From Combretum micranthum (Eukaryota; Streptophyta; Magnoliopsida; Myrtales; Combretaceae): a stretch of 64,000 nt of DNA. The stretch spans positions 558,001 to 622,000 of the forward strand of contig JAMXBD010000577.1 of the NCBI GenBank assembly GCA_024138025.1, in the 5' to 3' direction. The notes beneath the pieces are model-generated. The model saw only the letters and a program-made list of their open reading frames with translations. It made no database searches and had not been told where the DNA came from. Every line of letters starts with the position of its first letter. Position 1 is the stretch's first letter. The translations under genes and the position numbers were made by a program. Below are positions 47,181 to 59,321 of the stretch, piece by piece.

Positions 47181-47876
47181 GGAAAAAGTGTAGGGTAATT
47201 TGTGTTAATTAAATAATTGAAAAATAAAACAAATTGAGTGTGCATGAGGGAGGGCCGGCACGAATTGTGAGTGAAAGAGAGAGAAATTTATTTTTTTGTA
47301 TTTTTGTTAGTGAAAAGTAAGATATGAGAGATGTGAAGTTGTATTGGAAATAAAAATTGTAAGAAAATAGGTGTATGGTTGTAAGAGTAGGTTGTAAAAA
47401 AAGTAGATAAAGATAAATAGTATAGAACAGTAATGAATAGTATAATGTAAAGTAGATATAACAAATAAAATATCGGTAGTAAGAAAATACGCTTATAATT
47501 GTGATATATAATATTTTTAGTTACCGAAAAATTATAAAACCGATATTTTTGAAAACCTTATATCTTTACGAGTCTAACATATATTCAGAATATTTTTACT
47601 ATTCCGAGCCTCGGGACATGCTTTTTGAAAACTGTATGTGATCGGGCTCAAAACGAAACGCAATTTAACTAATATGATATTTTTAAGCTTTCTCATGTTA
47701 TTACGAACTATTCTACATACTAATCTCTCACTTAATCACCTAGGGTTATGAACACGGGATTGCCAGCTTGAATGGTTGCATCTGACTAGGGTTTTGTTAA
47801 CTTTAGTATTTCCGATTGACCTTCTAATTAGGGTTTAAGTTTAATCAATCATAAAACTTTGGGGGTTTACAATAGT

Positions 47877-48449
47877 AATGTTTTAGGTTCTAGATGATTT
47901 TAGGTGGGTTTAAAGCTAAGAAGGTTAGGTTTGAGTTGATAATTTGATTAGGGTCTTAACATGAAATTAGATGTTAAATGGACTTAGAAAAGTAGCTAGA
48001 ATAATTTAGGAATTCTAATTTAGCAAATTTTAAGATGCTAAAATAAATTTAACTAATTAGGTGATTGAAATATATATTTAGTCATAATTAGGGTGTTGAG
48101 AAATTTTAAGTATCTAATGTAAAGGAATTTGTCAAAATTGGGAAAAATGGAAAAATTGAACAATTGTATTTTAGGTGGATGACCAAATCAAAAGTTGGGT
48201 TTGGTTTAATTTATTTAGTAGGATGAAATAGAAAAATAATGTGGTTTAATATCTATTTTCATTTGAAATCAATTATTATATTGAAATTGCTAATTCACCT
48301 AATTTTACTATATAATTTACCTAATTTATTTAGTTAAATTATCTAGCTCAAAATTTCTAATTTAGATTTTTATTTGGTTCAAATTCTCCCATATTTTATA
48401 CGATCATTCACATTTTTTTAATTAACTTAGTGAAATTTGGGATATTTCA
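47877..48449 (-). mobile_element. LTR B1, 5'-end segment (sense start TGAAATATCCC)
   Basis: In minus sense the LTR begins at 48449 with TGAAATATCCCAAATT, immediately after a polypurine tract. It runs left to the A6 insertion at 47877 and continues at 39602. The text is AT-rich without coding domains. Confidence 0.6.
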
Positions 48450-48463
48450 TCCTTCCCCCTTAA
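48450..48463 (-). other. Polypurine tract of the B1 element
   Basis: In minus sense TTTAAGGGGGAAGGA precedes the LTR start, and GAGGAGAAACTTCA lies just upstream. The order GAGGA-GAAACTT, purine tract, TG-ATATCCC matches the 3' end of plant chromovirus internal regions as I know them. It makes B1 a 3' LTR and not a solo LTR. Confidence 0.65.
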
Positions 48464-49687
48464 ATGAAGTTTCTCCTCAAAACTTACATGATTACTTATA
48501 GGTTGTTAACATCTCACATCAAGTTTGATTTTTGTTTTTAATAGTCATGAGTATTTTGCCATGTGTTTATTACATCTTTTGTTGCTTTACTCTAGTGATT
48601 TTTTCTTTATCAAGTATAGTTGTTATGCTTCATTCATGATGATAATCGTACTATTTTGAATCTTTTGCATGCATCAATTTTTTCTATTAGTATATATATC
48701 ACACTGTTGTAGTCCCTTTGATTGACACATTTCTTTGATATTTCTCTCTATTTTCTTTATCGTGGAGTATGTTCATTCATTTTTTAAGGCAATTATTTAT
48801 CTCATTAATTCGCTACATCATTATTTATTCAACCTTTATTTCTTTATCTTGTAATGGGTGGGTTTCAAATATTCTCAATTTCTATATAATTGATATCTCA
48901 CACTATTTATCAAATATAGAACGGTAGGAGTTTGATTTGGTGATTCCAAATTTTCTATTACTCAACTTGATAGAACTTGAACTTGACATGGATGATTGAC
49001 CAATTAACTTGACTCAACTTAAGACTACAACTATAACAGGACATTGACTAACAAGACACGATGACTCAACAAGAAGGTCATGGATTCACCATTCCATCCT
49101 ACATGCATATGTGTGCTAATGTGCGTATGAAACATAACATTTTCATACCCATTCAATTATCATAACCATTTTTTTTTCATAACTCACGATCGTCATTAAG
49201 ACTTTAATTAAGTAGCAAGTCGATATAGTAACTTGTTTTGTGATCGATTATAAAAATATTTTTTTTTACATCATAATTTGAATTTGATTTTTTTTTTTTT
49301 GGCACGTACATAGGAGATCAATTTGTTTTGGATCAACGACACACACTCATATTGTCAAATTAGGTAAATATTTGATTTGTTTCATGATATTGTTATGATT
49401 TTTGATGGTGTCATCGTTGTATATATGGAATCAATAATATAAATAGTAATATAGACATATACCTATTCTCTACTTGGAATTTCAAAGGATGGTTCATATT
49501 TTGTTAAGACATAAATTTGGGCACTTACTTGTGGGTACTTTCATTTTCTTGTACGTTTAAGATACCTTTTAGTTGTCCTTTTGTAATGCTATGTATGGAA
49601 TCCACTTGTATTCAAATTTGGGGTATTCTAGACCATATTTTGGTATTTGATTTAAACTTTCTATTTTTAGCGGTGCATTCGATTTTG
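48464..49687 (-). other. Probable remnant of the B1 element's internal region; no readable domain
   Basis: It follows the polypurine tract on the internal side. I could not read integrase or chromodomain sequence in any frame, so it is either too decayed, deleted or replaced. It holds several poly-T runs near 49170-49300. The right edge is the start of a plus-strand LTR fragment at 49688. Confidence 0.35.
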
Positions 49688-51213
49688 TAACACACCCAAA
49701 AGTGTTAATTGACTTGGAGATGCCAAAGTCAACTAGTGAAATTTCTAGTATTATCTACATTTTAGTTTGAATTTTATTTAGCTAACATATTTCAAATTAA
49801 AGATTAAGGGCAGTTCCTATTATTATTCTAAGTTATCAAAAGCAGGGCACATAAGTACTAATCACACATCAATCAAGAATTTCCAAATTTAAAGGATAAA
49901 GGAGGCAAGTCCTAGATTTTGTCTAAGTTACTTGTGCATTTATTTAATTTAGCCAACTTCAAGTTAGGTCAATTTATAACCAATACCATCAAGCAACAAT
50001 CATGTAATTTGATTAAGGAATTAATGGGGAATACCTAATATTTCTCTAAGTTATTTGTGCAATTACTTAACTTAGTCAAGTTTTGGATTAAGTCAATTTA
50101 TAAGTAAACTTCAAAATGATATAGTTACGAGGAAAAAACATAATACACATAGTAAGAATCACACATTATGTTAGTTAAGTCTATGTTCATGGAATACCCT
50201 AAATCTTAATCTAAGTGAGGAATATAAAGTAGATAGTTTAATTGGGTCAAATAAGTAAATAATAGAAAATAAATAGATAATTTGATGTAAACAATTTAGT
50301 AAATAGATTTAAATTGAAATTGAGATTTGAAATATTTACAAAATGATCAATTTTCCTCAATAACTTTTCTTAATAAATCAAACTATCCAATTTTAACTCA
50401 ATTCTTTCTTTTAAACTCCCTTTATTCCAAATTCAAATTCCTAAATCTCAAAACAAATATTTTAAATGTTTTGAAAACTCCTAAACTCTTAGACTTTAAT
50501 TATCTGCCATTTCTTAAGATCTTGTTGATTTTGAAATTAAGTACTTGCTTAAAAATATCTATTTTAGACCAAAACCCAATTTAAATATCAGTTTCTTGTA
50601 AACCAAACTTCTAAATTATGTTTCTAAATCAAGTTAATAATTTTTATAATATATATTCTCAAATTATTTTCAAATTAGTTTTGATACTTAAAATAATTAT
50701 CTGAAATATTTAAGCCATAAACCTTTATTAATAAATATCTCAAACTTTTTTCCTTTAAATATCTTTTTCTCTTTTTTATTTTTTGGGCTACCTTAATCCT
50801 TTTCCTTTCCTCTCTCACTCCACCGATACTTTTTATTATTCTTCTCCTTCTCTTCAATTTTCCTTTTCTTTCTCAAATCCAAACCCAAATCTCAACTTAA
50901 ACAAGATTATAGAATAAACCAAAGGTAAAGATCAAGATTGAAGGAGGAAGAACAAGGTTGAAGTGGAGGATTTGAACTACAAGAAGTGATGGGAAAAATA
51001 AAATGTTGGGTTTGCCTAAAAGATAAGTTTTCTTGTTTTCTTTGTTTTAGTTGTTGATTTTGCATGCAAATGTTGAATTAAAGTTAAATGGATGTGGATC
51101 TTGTGATAGAACTTGTAAGTTAGTGATATATGATCATGTATGTTAAAAACCTATAGATGTGTATCTTGCGTAGGCCAAGTATTTGATAAAATATTTTGAA
51201 GGAGTATAATATG
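49688..51213 (+). mobile_element. LTR B4, 5' fragment (plus sense)
   Basis: It begins TGTAACACACCC, preceded by GATTT. From about 50300 to 51200 it is diverged but collinear with 54480-55170 of LTR B3: GAGATTTGAAAT, TTCCTAAATC, AAATATCAGTTT, then a pyrimidine-rich stretch and leader. A donor-like AG/GTAAAG lies at about 50924. It breaks off where the copia relic starts. Confidence 0.5.
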
Positions 51214-51216
51214 AAT

Positions 51217-51228
51217 ATGTATCAAAGA
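51217..51228 (+). other. Degenerate primer-binding-like site upstream of the copia relic
   Basis: The text ATGTATCAAAGA resembles TGGTATCAGAGC, the site complementary to initiator tRNA-Met used by many copia elements, at about 8 of 12 positions. It lies 23 bases before the gag start. Confidence 0.3.
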
Positions 51229-51911
51229 GATTGGTTTTGTTCTATCTACGATGGCAACAGTGAACAATGATATCCCATTGTTGGATTACAACACAAGATT
51301 TTCATTGTGGCAAGTCAAGATGCGAGCAATTCTTGCATAGATGGATTTCGATGATGTTTTGTTAGGGTTTGAGAGGATGCTTGTGTTATCATCACTAAAA
51401 GAAAAACAACGTAAGGATTAGAAAGCCCTTTCTCAAATTCATCTTCATTTATTAAATCAAATTTTGCAGGATGTGTTGAAGGAGATGATAACTATTGCGT
51501 TATAGTTAAAATTGGAGTAGTTGTGTATGATAAAGAGTTTAACCAGCAAATTGCATTTGAAGCAGCAACCATATTCACACCATTTGACTGAAGGTTGGTC
51601 TTTAGAAGATCACTTAACCACTTTCAAGGAAATTGTTTCTAATTTGGGAACTTTGGAGGTTATGTATGATAAAGAAGATTTAGCTTTAATTTTGTTGTGT
51701 TTGCTATCTCCTTCTTATTCGACTTTTAGAGACATGATTCTCTTACCATTGATAAAGTCTATAAAGCTTTACGTTCTTTTGAGAAGATGAAACATCTTGT
51801 GATTAGACCTAAGCCTTAGGCAGAGGGGATTGTTACTCACGGCAAGAGTCAAGAACGTAATTCTAGTGGTAATTCAAGGGAAGATCAAAATCATCAAATA
51901 GGCATAAGGTT

Positions 51912-52130
51912 TGTATGTATTGCAAGAAAAAAGGACACATCAAATTTTAATGTTACAAGTTGCAAAATAAAAATAGGAGAATTGCTAAAAATCAAAAGGA
52001 GAAACAGCCTGAAAAATCCCCAAAAGCAGAAGTAGCTGAAGACCATAGTGATGGAGAACTTCTTGTTGCTTATAATGATAATCCTTAGACTAGTGAGGAG
52101 TAGATTATGGATTCTGGTTGTACTTTTCAT
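51912..52130 (+). pseudogene. Copia zinc knuckle and protease remnant
   Basis: CMYCKKKGHIKF, a stop, then C gives the spacing CX2CX4HX4C. About 60 codons on, IMDSGCTFHMC (52104-52136) contains the aspartic protease DSG triad (52110-52118). Stops interrupt both sides. Confidence 0.85.
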
Positions 52131-52505
52131 ATGTGTTCCAACTGGGACTAGTTTTCAACATATGAAAAAGTATTTAAAGGTATTGTCCTATTAGGTAATA
52201 ATGCTTCTTGCAAAATTGCAGGTATTAGTACCATCAACATCAAAATGTTTGATGGTGTTGTTAGGACTCTTGGTATGTGAGACATGTGCTTGACTTGAAG
52301 AGAAATTTGATTTTTTTGAGTATTCTTGATGCAAAAGGGTACAAATATACTAGCGAAGGTGGGGTTTTAAAGATCAATAACATATCGCTTGTGGTGATGA
52401 GGGGACGAAAAAAGAATGTTAACTTATATGTTTTTGTAGGGTTCTATGATTGTAGGTGATGCAGCCATCACTTTTTCTTATTTGTTAGATGAAGATGCTA
52501 CTAAA

Positions 52506-53366
52506 CTTTGGCATATGCATTTAGGGCATATGAGTGAAGCTGATATGGATAAATTGAGTAGAAGAGGACTTCTTGATGGGTAAGGCATCAACAAATTGAA
52601 GTTTTATGCACACTGCATCTTTAAGAAGCAAAAGAGAGTCAGGTTCACCAGTAGTACTCACAATACAAAGGGTATTCTTGATTATATCCATTCTGATCTT
52701 TCGGGGGCCATCTAAAGTAACTTCAAGTAGAGCTGTTGTTTACATGCTGACTATCATTGATGACTTCTCCAAAAGAGTTTGGGTATTTTTCTTGGAACAA
52801 AAGAATGATGTTTAACCCACATTTAAGGGGTGGGAGACAATGATTGAGAAATAGATTGGGAAATAGGTAAAGCATCTTTGCACTGACAACGGTTTAGGGT
52901 TCTGTTGTAATTATTTTAATGTTCTATGTAAGTCAAAGGGAATTATGAAGCATCTAACAGTTCTTACTACACCTCAACAAAATGGGGTAGTAGAACAGAT
53001 GAATAGGACTACAATAGAGAAAGTCAGAATATGATTTCGTCTTGAGCTGAAGCAGCTTCTACAACATGTTATTTGATTAACAGATCTCCATCAACTGCAA
53101 TTGAAAAGAAGACTCCACAAGATATATGGTTTGATACTCCTGCAAATTATTTTAAGTGGAAAATTTCTGGCTGTCCTACATATGCTCATGTTGACAAAGG
53201 GAAACTTGAGCTTAGATCTTTGAAATATATATTCCTTGGTTTTAAACCTGTTGTCAATGGATATAAGTTGTGGTGTCTTGAATTGAAGAAAGTCACTGTT
53301 AGTAGAGATGTGATTTTTGATGAGACAACTCTGTTGCATGACTTGTCTTCTAATACTAAAGCATAG
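52506..53366 (+). pseudogene. Copia integrase remnant
   Basis: The HHCC region starts LWHMHLGHMSE; the first cysteine is replaced by tyrosine before AHC at 52611-52616. Catalytic D codons lie at 52695 (HSDLSG) and 52885 (CTDNG) and the E at 52993 (NGVVEQMNRT), with 35 residues between the second D and the E. A frameshift near 52707 and stops near 52815-53050 break it. The part from 53073 (INRSPSTAIEKKTPQDIW) is the better preserved C-terminal region. Confidence 0.88.
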
Positions 53367-53579
53367 GAAAAATCATGTATGCAGGTGGAATCTGAGATTG
53401 GTTCACATTCTATACCAAAGCCTACTTCTCAGCTTGTCACCGTACCATCACAGCCATAGTATTCAATTGCTAAAGACGGACTAAGGAGAGAAATTATGCC
53501 CCCTAGAGATGCTTTGAATGTTACAGAGGACATAGATTCTAATCTGGAGCCATCTACTTACCCAGAGGCTATTACTTGT

Positions 53580-54373
53580 GATGATTCTGGTAAGTGGATG
53601 ATTGCTATGCAAGAGGAGATGGAATCCCTTCAAAAGAATTGTACATAGGATTTGGTGAAGCTTCCTAAAGGGAAGAAGAGTGTTTGATGTACATGGGTAT
53701 TCAAGAAGAAAGAAGGAACACTAGGAGTTGAAGAACCTAGATACAAAGCAAAACTTGTTGCAAAGGGCTATAGCCAAATATTAGCTATTGATTTTTTTGA
53801 TGTGTTTTGTTCTGTTGTAAAACACAGCTCAATTAGAGCATTACTAGGTATTATAGCTTTGCAAGATCTTAAGTTGGAATAGTTAGATGTGAAGATAGAT
53901 TTCTTATGTGGAAATCTTGATGAAGATATCTACATACAACAGCTAGAGGACTTTGTAGTCTCAGGAAAGGAGGACCATGTTTGCATGTTAAGGAAGTCTC
54001 TTTATGGCCTAAAGCAATCGCTAAGGTAATGGTACAAGACATTTGACTCATTTATGACTTCTTATGATTTCAGGAGAAGCAATTTTGATAGCTGTGTCTA
54101 TTTCAAGAAATGTGATGATGAATCTTTTATATATCTACTCTTGTGTGTTGATGATATGTTGATAGCAACCAAGGATAGATGAGAGATTAAAAAGATTAAA
54201 ATTTAGTTGAGCAGAGAGTTTAAAATAAAAGACTTGGGAGCAACGAAGAAAATAATTGGACTGGAAAATATAAGAGATAGAAAAGTAAGTTTGTTGCAAC
54301 TAAGTCAGAATAGGTATATTGAGAAAATCCTTTGCAGGTTTAATATGAAGAATGCTAAGCCAATTTGTAATTG
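53580..54373 (+). pseudogene. Copia reverse transcriptase remnant
   Basis: Readable blocks are KWMIAMQEEMESLQKN, CTWVFKKKEG, KAKLVAKGYSQ, KSLYGLKQSLR, LLLCVDDMLIA (catalytic DD at 54150-54155, usual tyrosine replaced by cysteine) and LSQNRYIEKIL. Stops occur within most blocks. Confidence 0.88.
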
Positions 54374-56645
54374 AAATGACCTAAAATCTATATATATATA
54401 TTAGAAATTGTGTTTAGATAGATTTGAATAAGTTGAATGAATCATAGAATATAATTAGACAAGTTGACATAACTAAATTAATAATTAACTAAGTTGAATT
54501 TGAGATTTGAAATCTAAATTCTCTAAATATGTTATTTAAAATGTTTGGAGGATTCATAAACCCTTAATTCTTAGCTAAAACTCTAATTCCTAAATCCCCA
54601 CAAAATTTGAGTTCATTTACTTAAATAAAAATATCAGTTTTTAAACCCGAACTCAAATTAAATATCCTTTTATCTAAATAAATTTCTAAATTAAGTTCTC
54701 ATCTAGAGTTCTTAATTTATGACCTATGGTTCTAAAATTATTTTAAATACTTCTAGATCTATAGATATTGATCTGATAGTTCCAAACCTATACCTAAGTC
54801 CTAAAATATCCTAAATAAACCTTATTCTTTCCTTTTATTTTTCTTCCTTGCCTCTTCTTCTTTTCTTTCATTTGTTTTTCATTTCTTTCTTTCTTTCTTT
54901 CTTTCTTCTTTCTTCCTTGCTCTTTCCTTTGATCTCTCCCTCTTAATCTCAAATCCTAGATAAGATCAAGAAGAGAAATTAAAGCTAAGGAAGAAGATAG
55001 GAAATAAGAATCAAACTAGAAGTGCAAGAAAGAACTTAAGTGTGTATGTGCTCTTAAAGAGCTAAGTTCTCTATTTCTATTTCTCTTTGTTTTACTTGTT
55101 ATTTACAATTGTAATTGATGAATTGATGTTGAATTGAGTTGGAAGTGTTGTTTACATTTGTATATATTGGATTAATGTTGATGGAAGTTGAGTAGATGAG
55201 GAAGATGATGAATGGTGGAAGTTTGGATTTGTTTGATGTTGTTGGATGAAGTTTAAAGTGTTAGAAGTTGTTATAGGTGTTAATTTGATGTTAGAATTGA
55301 TGTAGGAGTATAAGTTGATGAAAATGTGTAAAAATGAGTTTTGAAAACAAAGAAAAATCATAACAAGTGACAGGAGGCAAATCACGGGCGAGATAGGAGG
55401 TGTAAAATGCTTTGATCACGTGATTTTTCCTCCTCACGGGTGACCTAAAGGGTGTGATAAGTCCCCCAGCTTTGACATATTTTTGTAATTTAATCATAAC
55501 TTTTCTATCTGACCTCCAATTGAGGTGATTAAATTGCACTGGAAAGCTAAAAAGAGATCTAAAACTTTTAAGTTTTGAGTTTTAAAATTCCAAAAGTATC
55601 GATGCTGAAATTTGACTTCTTTCCTACACAACTTTTTATAAACAAAATTTAAAACTTGTTTTTATTTGTTAAATGTGTTTTGCTTAGGAAATGGATCTTT
55701 TTGAGCTAAAATGAGATAGATAAGTGATATTTGATGTGTCATAAGAGTTAATTATATAAATAAACATGATTCAGTAGATTTATAGATTTAATTAATAATT
55801 TGGATTAGATATGGAAGTTAGCTATAAAAATGAACTTAGTTGATAATTCTAGGTTTAACTTGGCTAAATGAACTTAAATGAGTTAAAATGAATTAGATTG
55901 ATATAGTTTAATCATCTTGGCTTAGTAAATGACTTAAATGGCTGATTCTAATCAATTTGGCTAAGATTAAGTAAAAATGAGTTTAATATCTAATAATTGG
56001 ATTAGATTTACATATTAAAGAGATCTTTGAATATAAAGGAGTATCTTGTTTTAAATGTTTTTTTTCTTTAAATATTAATGTTTTTGTATGACTTCTTTGT
56101 TAAAGTCTTTGTAATAAGATATGATAAATGAAGTGAAAAGAAATACTTTGACAGAAAAAGGAGAACTGTCCGTGTTTTGGTGGGGCGGTATTCGCAGCCA
56201 TAGCGGGGTTCAATTTATTGTATGATCAAATAGGGCTTTAATAAAATGAGTTTGAGATGAATGGATAAATAGCTTAAGTTCTTATATGATTTTGATGAAG
56301 TGCATGTTAGTTTAAGTTCTTATAAGTGGTTAAATAGTTTAGGTTCTTATAAGAGTTCTTTCTTGAACCAGTAGTAGATATGAGATATATCTTTTGAGAT
56401 AGCTTTTGCCCTAACTTCTAAGACTCTGTTTGGATTTCATAATTAAGGTACGTAGTAACTTGCGTGGTGATTATTAGGATAGGCATCTTAAATGGACTAA
56501 GAACTTAAACTCGGCTTGATAATTGTTTGAATTGGTTGTCCATTTCGCTGTTTAAATCCGTTTCTGACCGGAGATGGCAATTCGGTATCCGGCCCGAGGA
56601 GTGGTACTTTATCATGATGCAATGACATGATAGTTTCGCCGTTTA
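54374..56645 (+). mobile_element. LTR B3 fragment (plus sense), both ends truncated
   Basis: Collinear with B4 (early part) and B2 (later part). CTGACCTCCAATTGAGGTGA (about 55510) and AAAAAGAGATCTAAAACTTTT match B2 27605-27680. AAG/GTACGTAGTAACTTGCG (about 56446) matches the mini-exon donor of B1. AAATCCG, the GCCCGAGG stretch and TCATGATGCAATGAC (56612-56626) match B2 28110-28210. The left side abuts the broken copia frame and the right side is replaced by Athila-like text. A (CTTT)n run lies at 54885-54910. Confidence 0.65.
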
Positions 56646-56669
56646 AAATGTGTAGGAGATGTTGAATTT

Positions 56670-59321
56670 TTTTTTATTTATGCCCTCAATTAGATGGCTT
56701 TATTTTTGTTTTTGAATAGGCAATAATCTCCCAATACCCCCTCCCCATGAAAACTTTTTGAAAATAATGGGAATAGAGCTAAAAAGAAAGAGAACAAAAA
56801 TAAGAAGTCCCTGGGACACTTTTGTTTGGGACCCAAATGGATTTTTGAGTTGATTGGTTTTTAATAAGTTTAGCTAACAACAGTAAAAAAGTGCTTTTTG
56901 GGAGGCAACCCAAGTTTTTTTGGTTTGTTTTGTTGTTTTTCTTTTTGTTTTCTTTATGTTTTATCTATCCAGGATCATTTTTCGGTTAGAAAAAAAAAAA
57001 TTCATATCTGTATGTTGTGTGTACATATTTGTAAATAGGTGAAAATTCATTTTATTTTTCAATGAAAACGTAAGGAAAAATAAAATATTCCATGTTTTTA
57101 TCTTTTAAAGAGAGTGAGGAAAAGTTTTCATCTAGTTCCTAAGAGTTTTGTAAATTTTTCATGATAAATTTTTGATGAAAACTTTTAATTTTTGTTGAAA
57201 TATGGGTTTTAGTGTTGATTTTTTTTTTTTTTTTTTTGCTGCTGCAAAATTAGGCTTAATGGAATTTCACTTGATTATTTGAGTTTTGGAAATTTTTTAT
57301 GATGAATTTGTAGTAAGATGAACTTGGAAAGAAACAAATGCAACATGTCGAGCCTCAAAAAGGAGTTCCTATAGTTGTTGAGAACTTGACAACATTTTCA
57401 GTTCAATATAATTCATTATTGAAGCCAAACAACAGCTTTCACTATTCAAAAGCACTATCGAGGATTCAAAAGCACTGTCGAGCCCAAATAATCATATATC
57501 AAGGGTAGAAAAGCTTCTGTAACGTTCAAATTTGCTTTGCTAAAGTCAATGGCTGTTTTCTTCTTAAAAAAAAAAGAAGAAAAAAAAGAAATAAAAAAAA
57601 AGAAGAAGCTAAAAACAACAAAGTCGAGCCTCGTATTTTTCAAAATACCACCCTCGACTTCATTTTGTCTCTTGCTACGGTACACAATTAGGAACCCTAC
57701 CCTCCCCCATTCCCTCGCTAGTGCAGACGCCTTCGCTGGACGTCAAGCCTCCATCACGCTCAAAATTATCAATGTTGAGTGCTCAAGAAGCGCTATAGTA
57801 CACACATTGAATTCTACACGGCTTTGATCCCTGCTAAGGATAAGCCCGTGCTGAATCGTCAAAATTGTCGAGCCCAAAATCTCCTTTACTCGATGCTTGA
57901 TAAACGATACAATGCAATTCTTGCTATCTGCCCTCCCCCGATCCTTGCCCCTGCAGATGCCAGGGTAAGACCTAAACCAACAGGAAGACCAATCTCAGCT
58001 TTCTGCCCTCCCTCGATCCCTACCCATGTAGAAGGGAGGGATGAATCTCCAACATTGCAATTATGAAAGGAAAAAAAAAAAAGATTTAGCTATATTTAAA
58101 AAAAAAATAAAAAGAAGAAAGAGAGAAATATAGGGCTCGATTGTTAAGAAAAAAAAAAAAGAATAAATCCCACTTTCTTTCCCACACTTACATGGTAAAT
58201 TTTTCTCCACCTTTGTTCTTATTCATTTTCATAAACACACACACATCTTGTATATCCTTTGAGCTTCATTGTTTGACTTGGATAGGCTAACCTTGTTTAT
58301 AGTTTGTTTTTGTTTTTGCAGGTCTACGTCTATCCCTGATGAGTTCACAAAATATAGTTGTTGTTGACCCATGCAATTGTAAACTCTCATCCCTCGTCCT
58401 GGTTAAGGCATTCACGCTGCTATCTCGTCAAAAGTCCAGGGGAGTTTTTCAATGTCCTTTTCTTATATTATTTTCCTACCCTTTACTATTCTTGTGCTTA
58501 ACTAGATCATGTTATTTTCTTGAGGACAAGCAACAAATTAAGTGTGGGGAAGGGACATTCTAGATGGAAAAAGAATTGTGGCTTCTATTTGACCGTGAAA
58601 CTGTATATATGCACTTCGTACTATATTTATTTTTCAATTGTTTTGAGAGCTTTTCTAACTTTCTATGAAAGGGGTATATGAAATTGGTCTCTTGGTGATT
58701 CTTCTCAAAATAATCTCTAATATATATATATATGTATATATAATGAATAAATAAATGATATGTATCTATATATAAAGCCAAAAGAGCTTAGCTGTAAAGA
58801 TGTGGGCAACACCCCATCCAGAAGAAAAGTAAAGATGCGGACAACATCCCATCCCTCTGAAGGCTTTAAAACAAAATGATGAGATTTACCAAAAGAAGAA
58901 AAAAAGTCCAGGGGATTGATAGATGCCACTTACTTTCATTTTAAGTTTTTGTGCTTAGAGAGATGGTTGAGCTATTTATATGCTTTCTAATAAGTGATGA
59001 GAGGTAACCCTGCCATGCTTGCTCTATTTGAATTTGCATCTCTCCTCTGATTTTGGAATTGGTTATTAAACAATGAGATTAATAGTTTGGCTTACCTGGA
59101 TTAGTCTTGAAAATTTTATTATAGTATGCCAAGTACAAGTACAAGTACAAATATGGTAGGTTTGAGCTGTAGGAACTAATGAGTCACTTTAGATTGATAA
59201 ATCAAAGAATGATATGCTTGATATGGTATGTTTTGAAGAGTACAATGAATGATAGATTCTATTGTCTTAATTTTGTTTGCTTGAGGATAAGCAAACGATT
59301 AAGTGTGGGGAATTTAATAAG
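56670..59321 (+). mobile_element. Athila-like Ty3/gypsy 3' region (non-coding tail)
   Basis: The phrase GTGCTTTTTGGGAGGCAACC (56891-56910) and the later GAGGATAAGCAAACGATTAA then GTGTGGGG (59283-59311) are hallmarks of Athila-type 3' regions as I know them. A second copy of the latter motif, GAGGACAAGCAACAAATTAA then GTGTGGGG, lies at 58522-58550. Between them are three imperfect copies of a CCCTCCCYCGATCC..TGCAGA phrase (57697, 57931, 58007) and repeated TCGAGCC motifs. No integrase or other domain was readable. Confidence 0.6.

Larger units (their letters stand above)
39603..47871 (-). mobile_element. Solo LTR A6 (~3.3 kb without inserts), split by A7 and a SINE cluster; TSD ATAGT
   Basis: The plus strand starts TGTCACGCCTCAAAGGG and ends GGGGGTTTACA. 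The identical flanks ATAGT lie at 39598-39602 and 47872-47876. A7 interrupts it at 40530-44808 and a SINE cluster at 45387-46042. Removing both leaves a sequence collinear with A3. Minus-sense features: GCCGGC patch near 47251, TATA at 47173-47180, leader, conserved block at about 45062-45115, mini-exon 44901-44963, minisatellite 40195-40290, hairpin 40133-40154 and TTGTTACAG at 40037-40045. Confidence 0.88.
51251..54373 (+). pseudogene. Ty1/copia gag-pol relic, truncated in reverse transcriptase (Tork/Tnt1-like, tentative)
   Basis: One decayed polyprotein reads through several frames. Gag starts at the ATG at 51251 (LDYNTRFSLWQVKMRAIL), then come a CCHC zinc knuckle, a protease with DSG, an integrase and a reverse transcriptase. 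It stops at NRYIEKILCRFNMKNAKPI (54373), before the RNase H region. Many internal stops are TAG or TAA where CAG, CAA or TGG would be expected, consistent with C-to-T decay; at least two frameshifts are visible (near 51740 and 52707). It is not flanked by recognisable copia LTRs. Family wording such as KSLYGLKQ and IDDFSK is standard for copia; the Tork placement is from memory. Confidence 0.9.

Noticed and set aside
49688..56645. Fragments B4 and B3 as the two LTRs of the copia relic
   Set aside because: There is no polypurine tract before 54374, RT is truncated at the junction, and both fragments align with family-B LTRs found elsewhere without copia.
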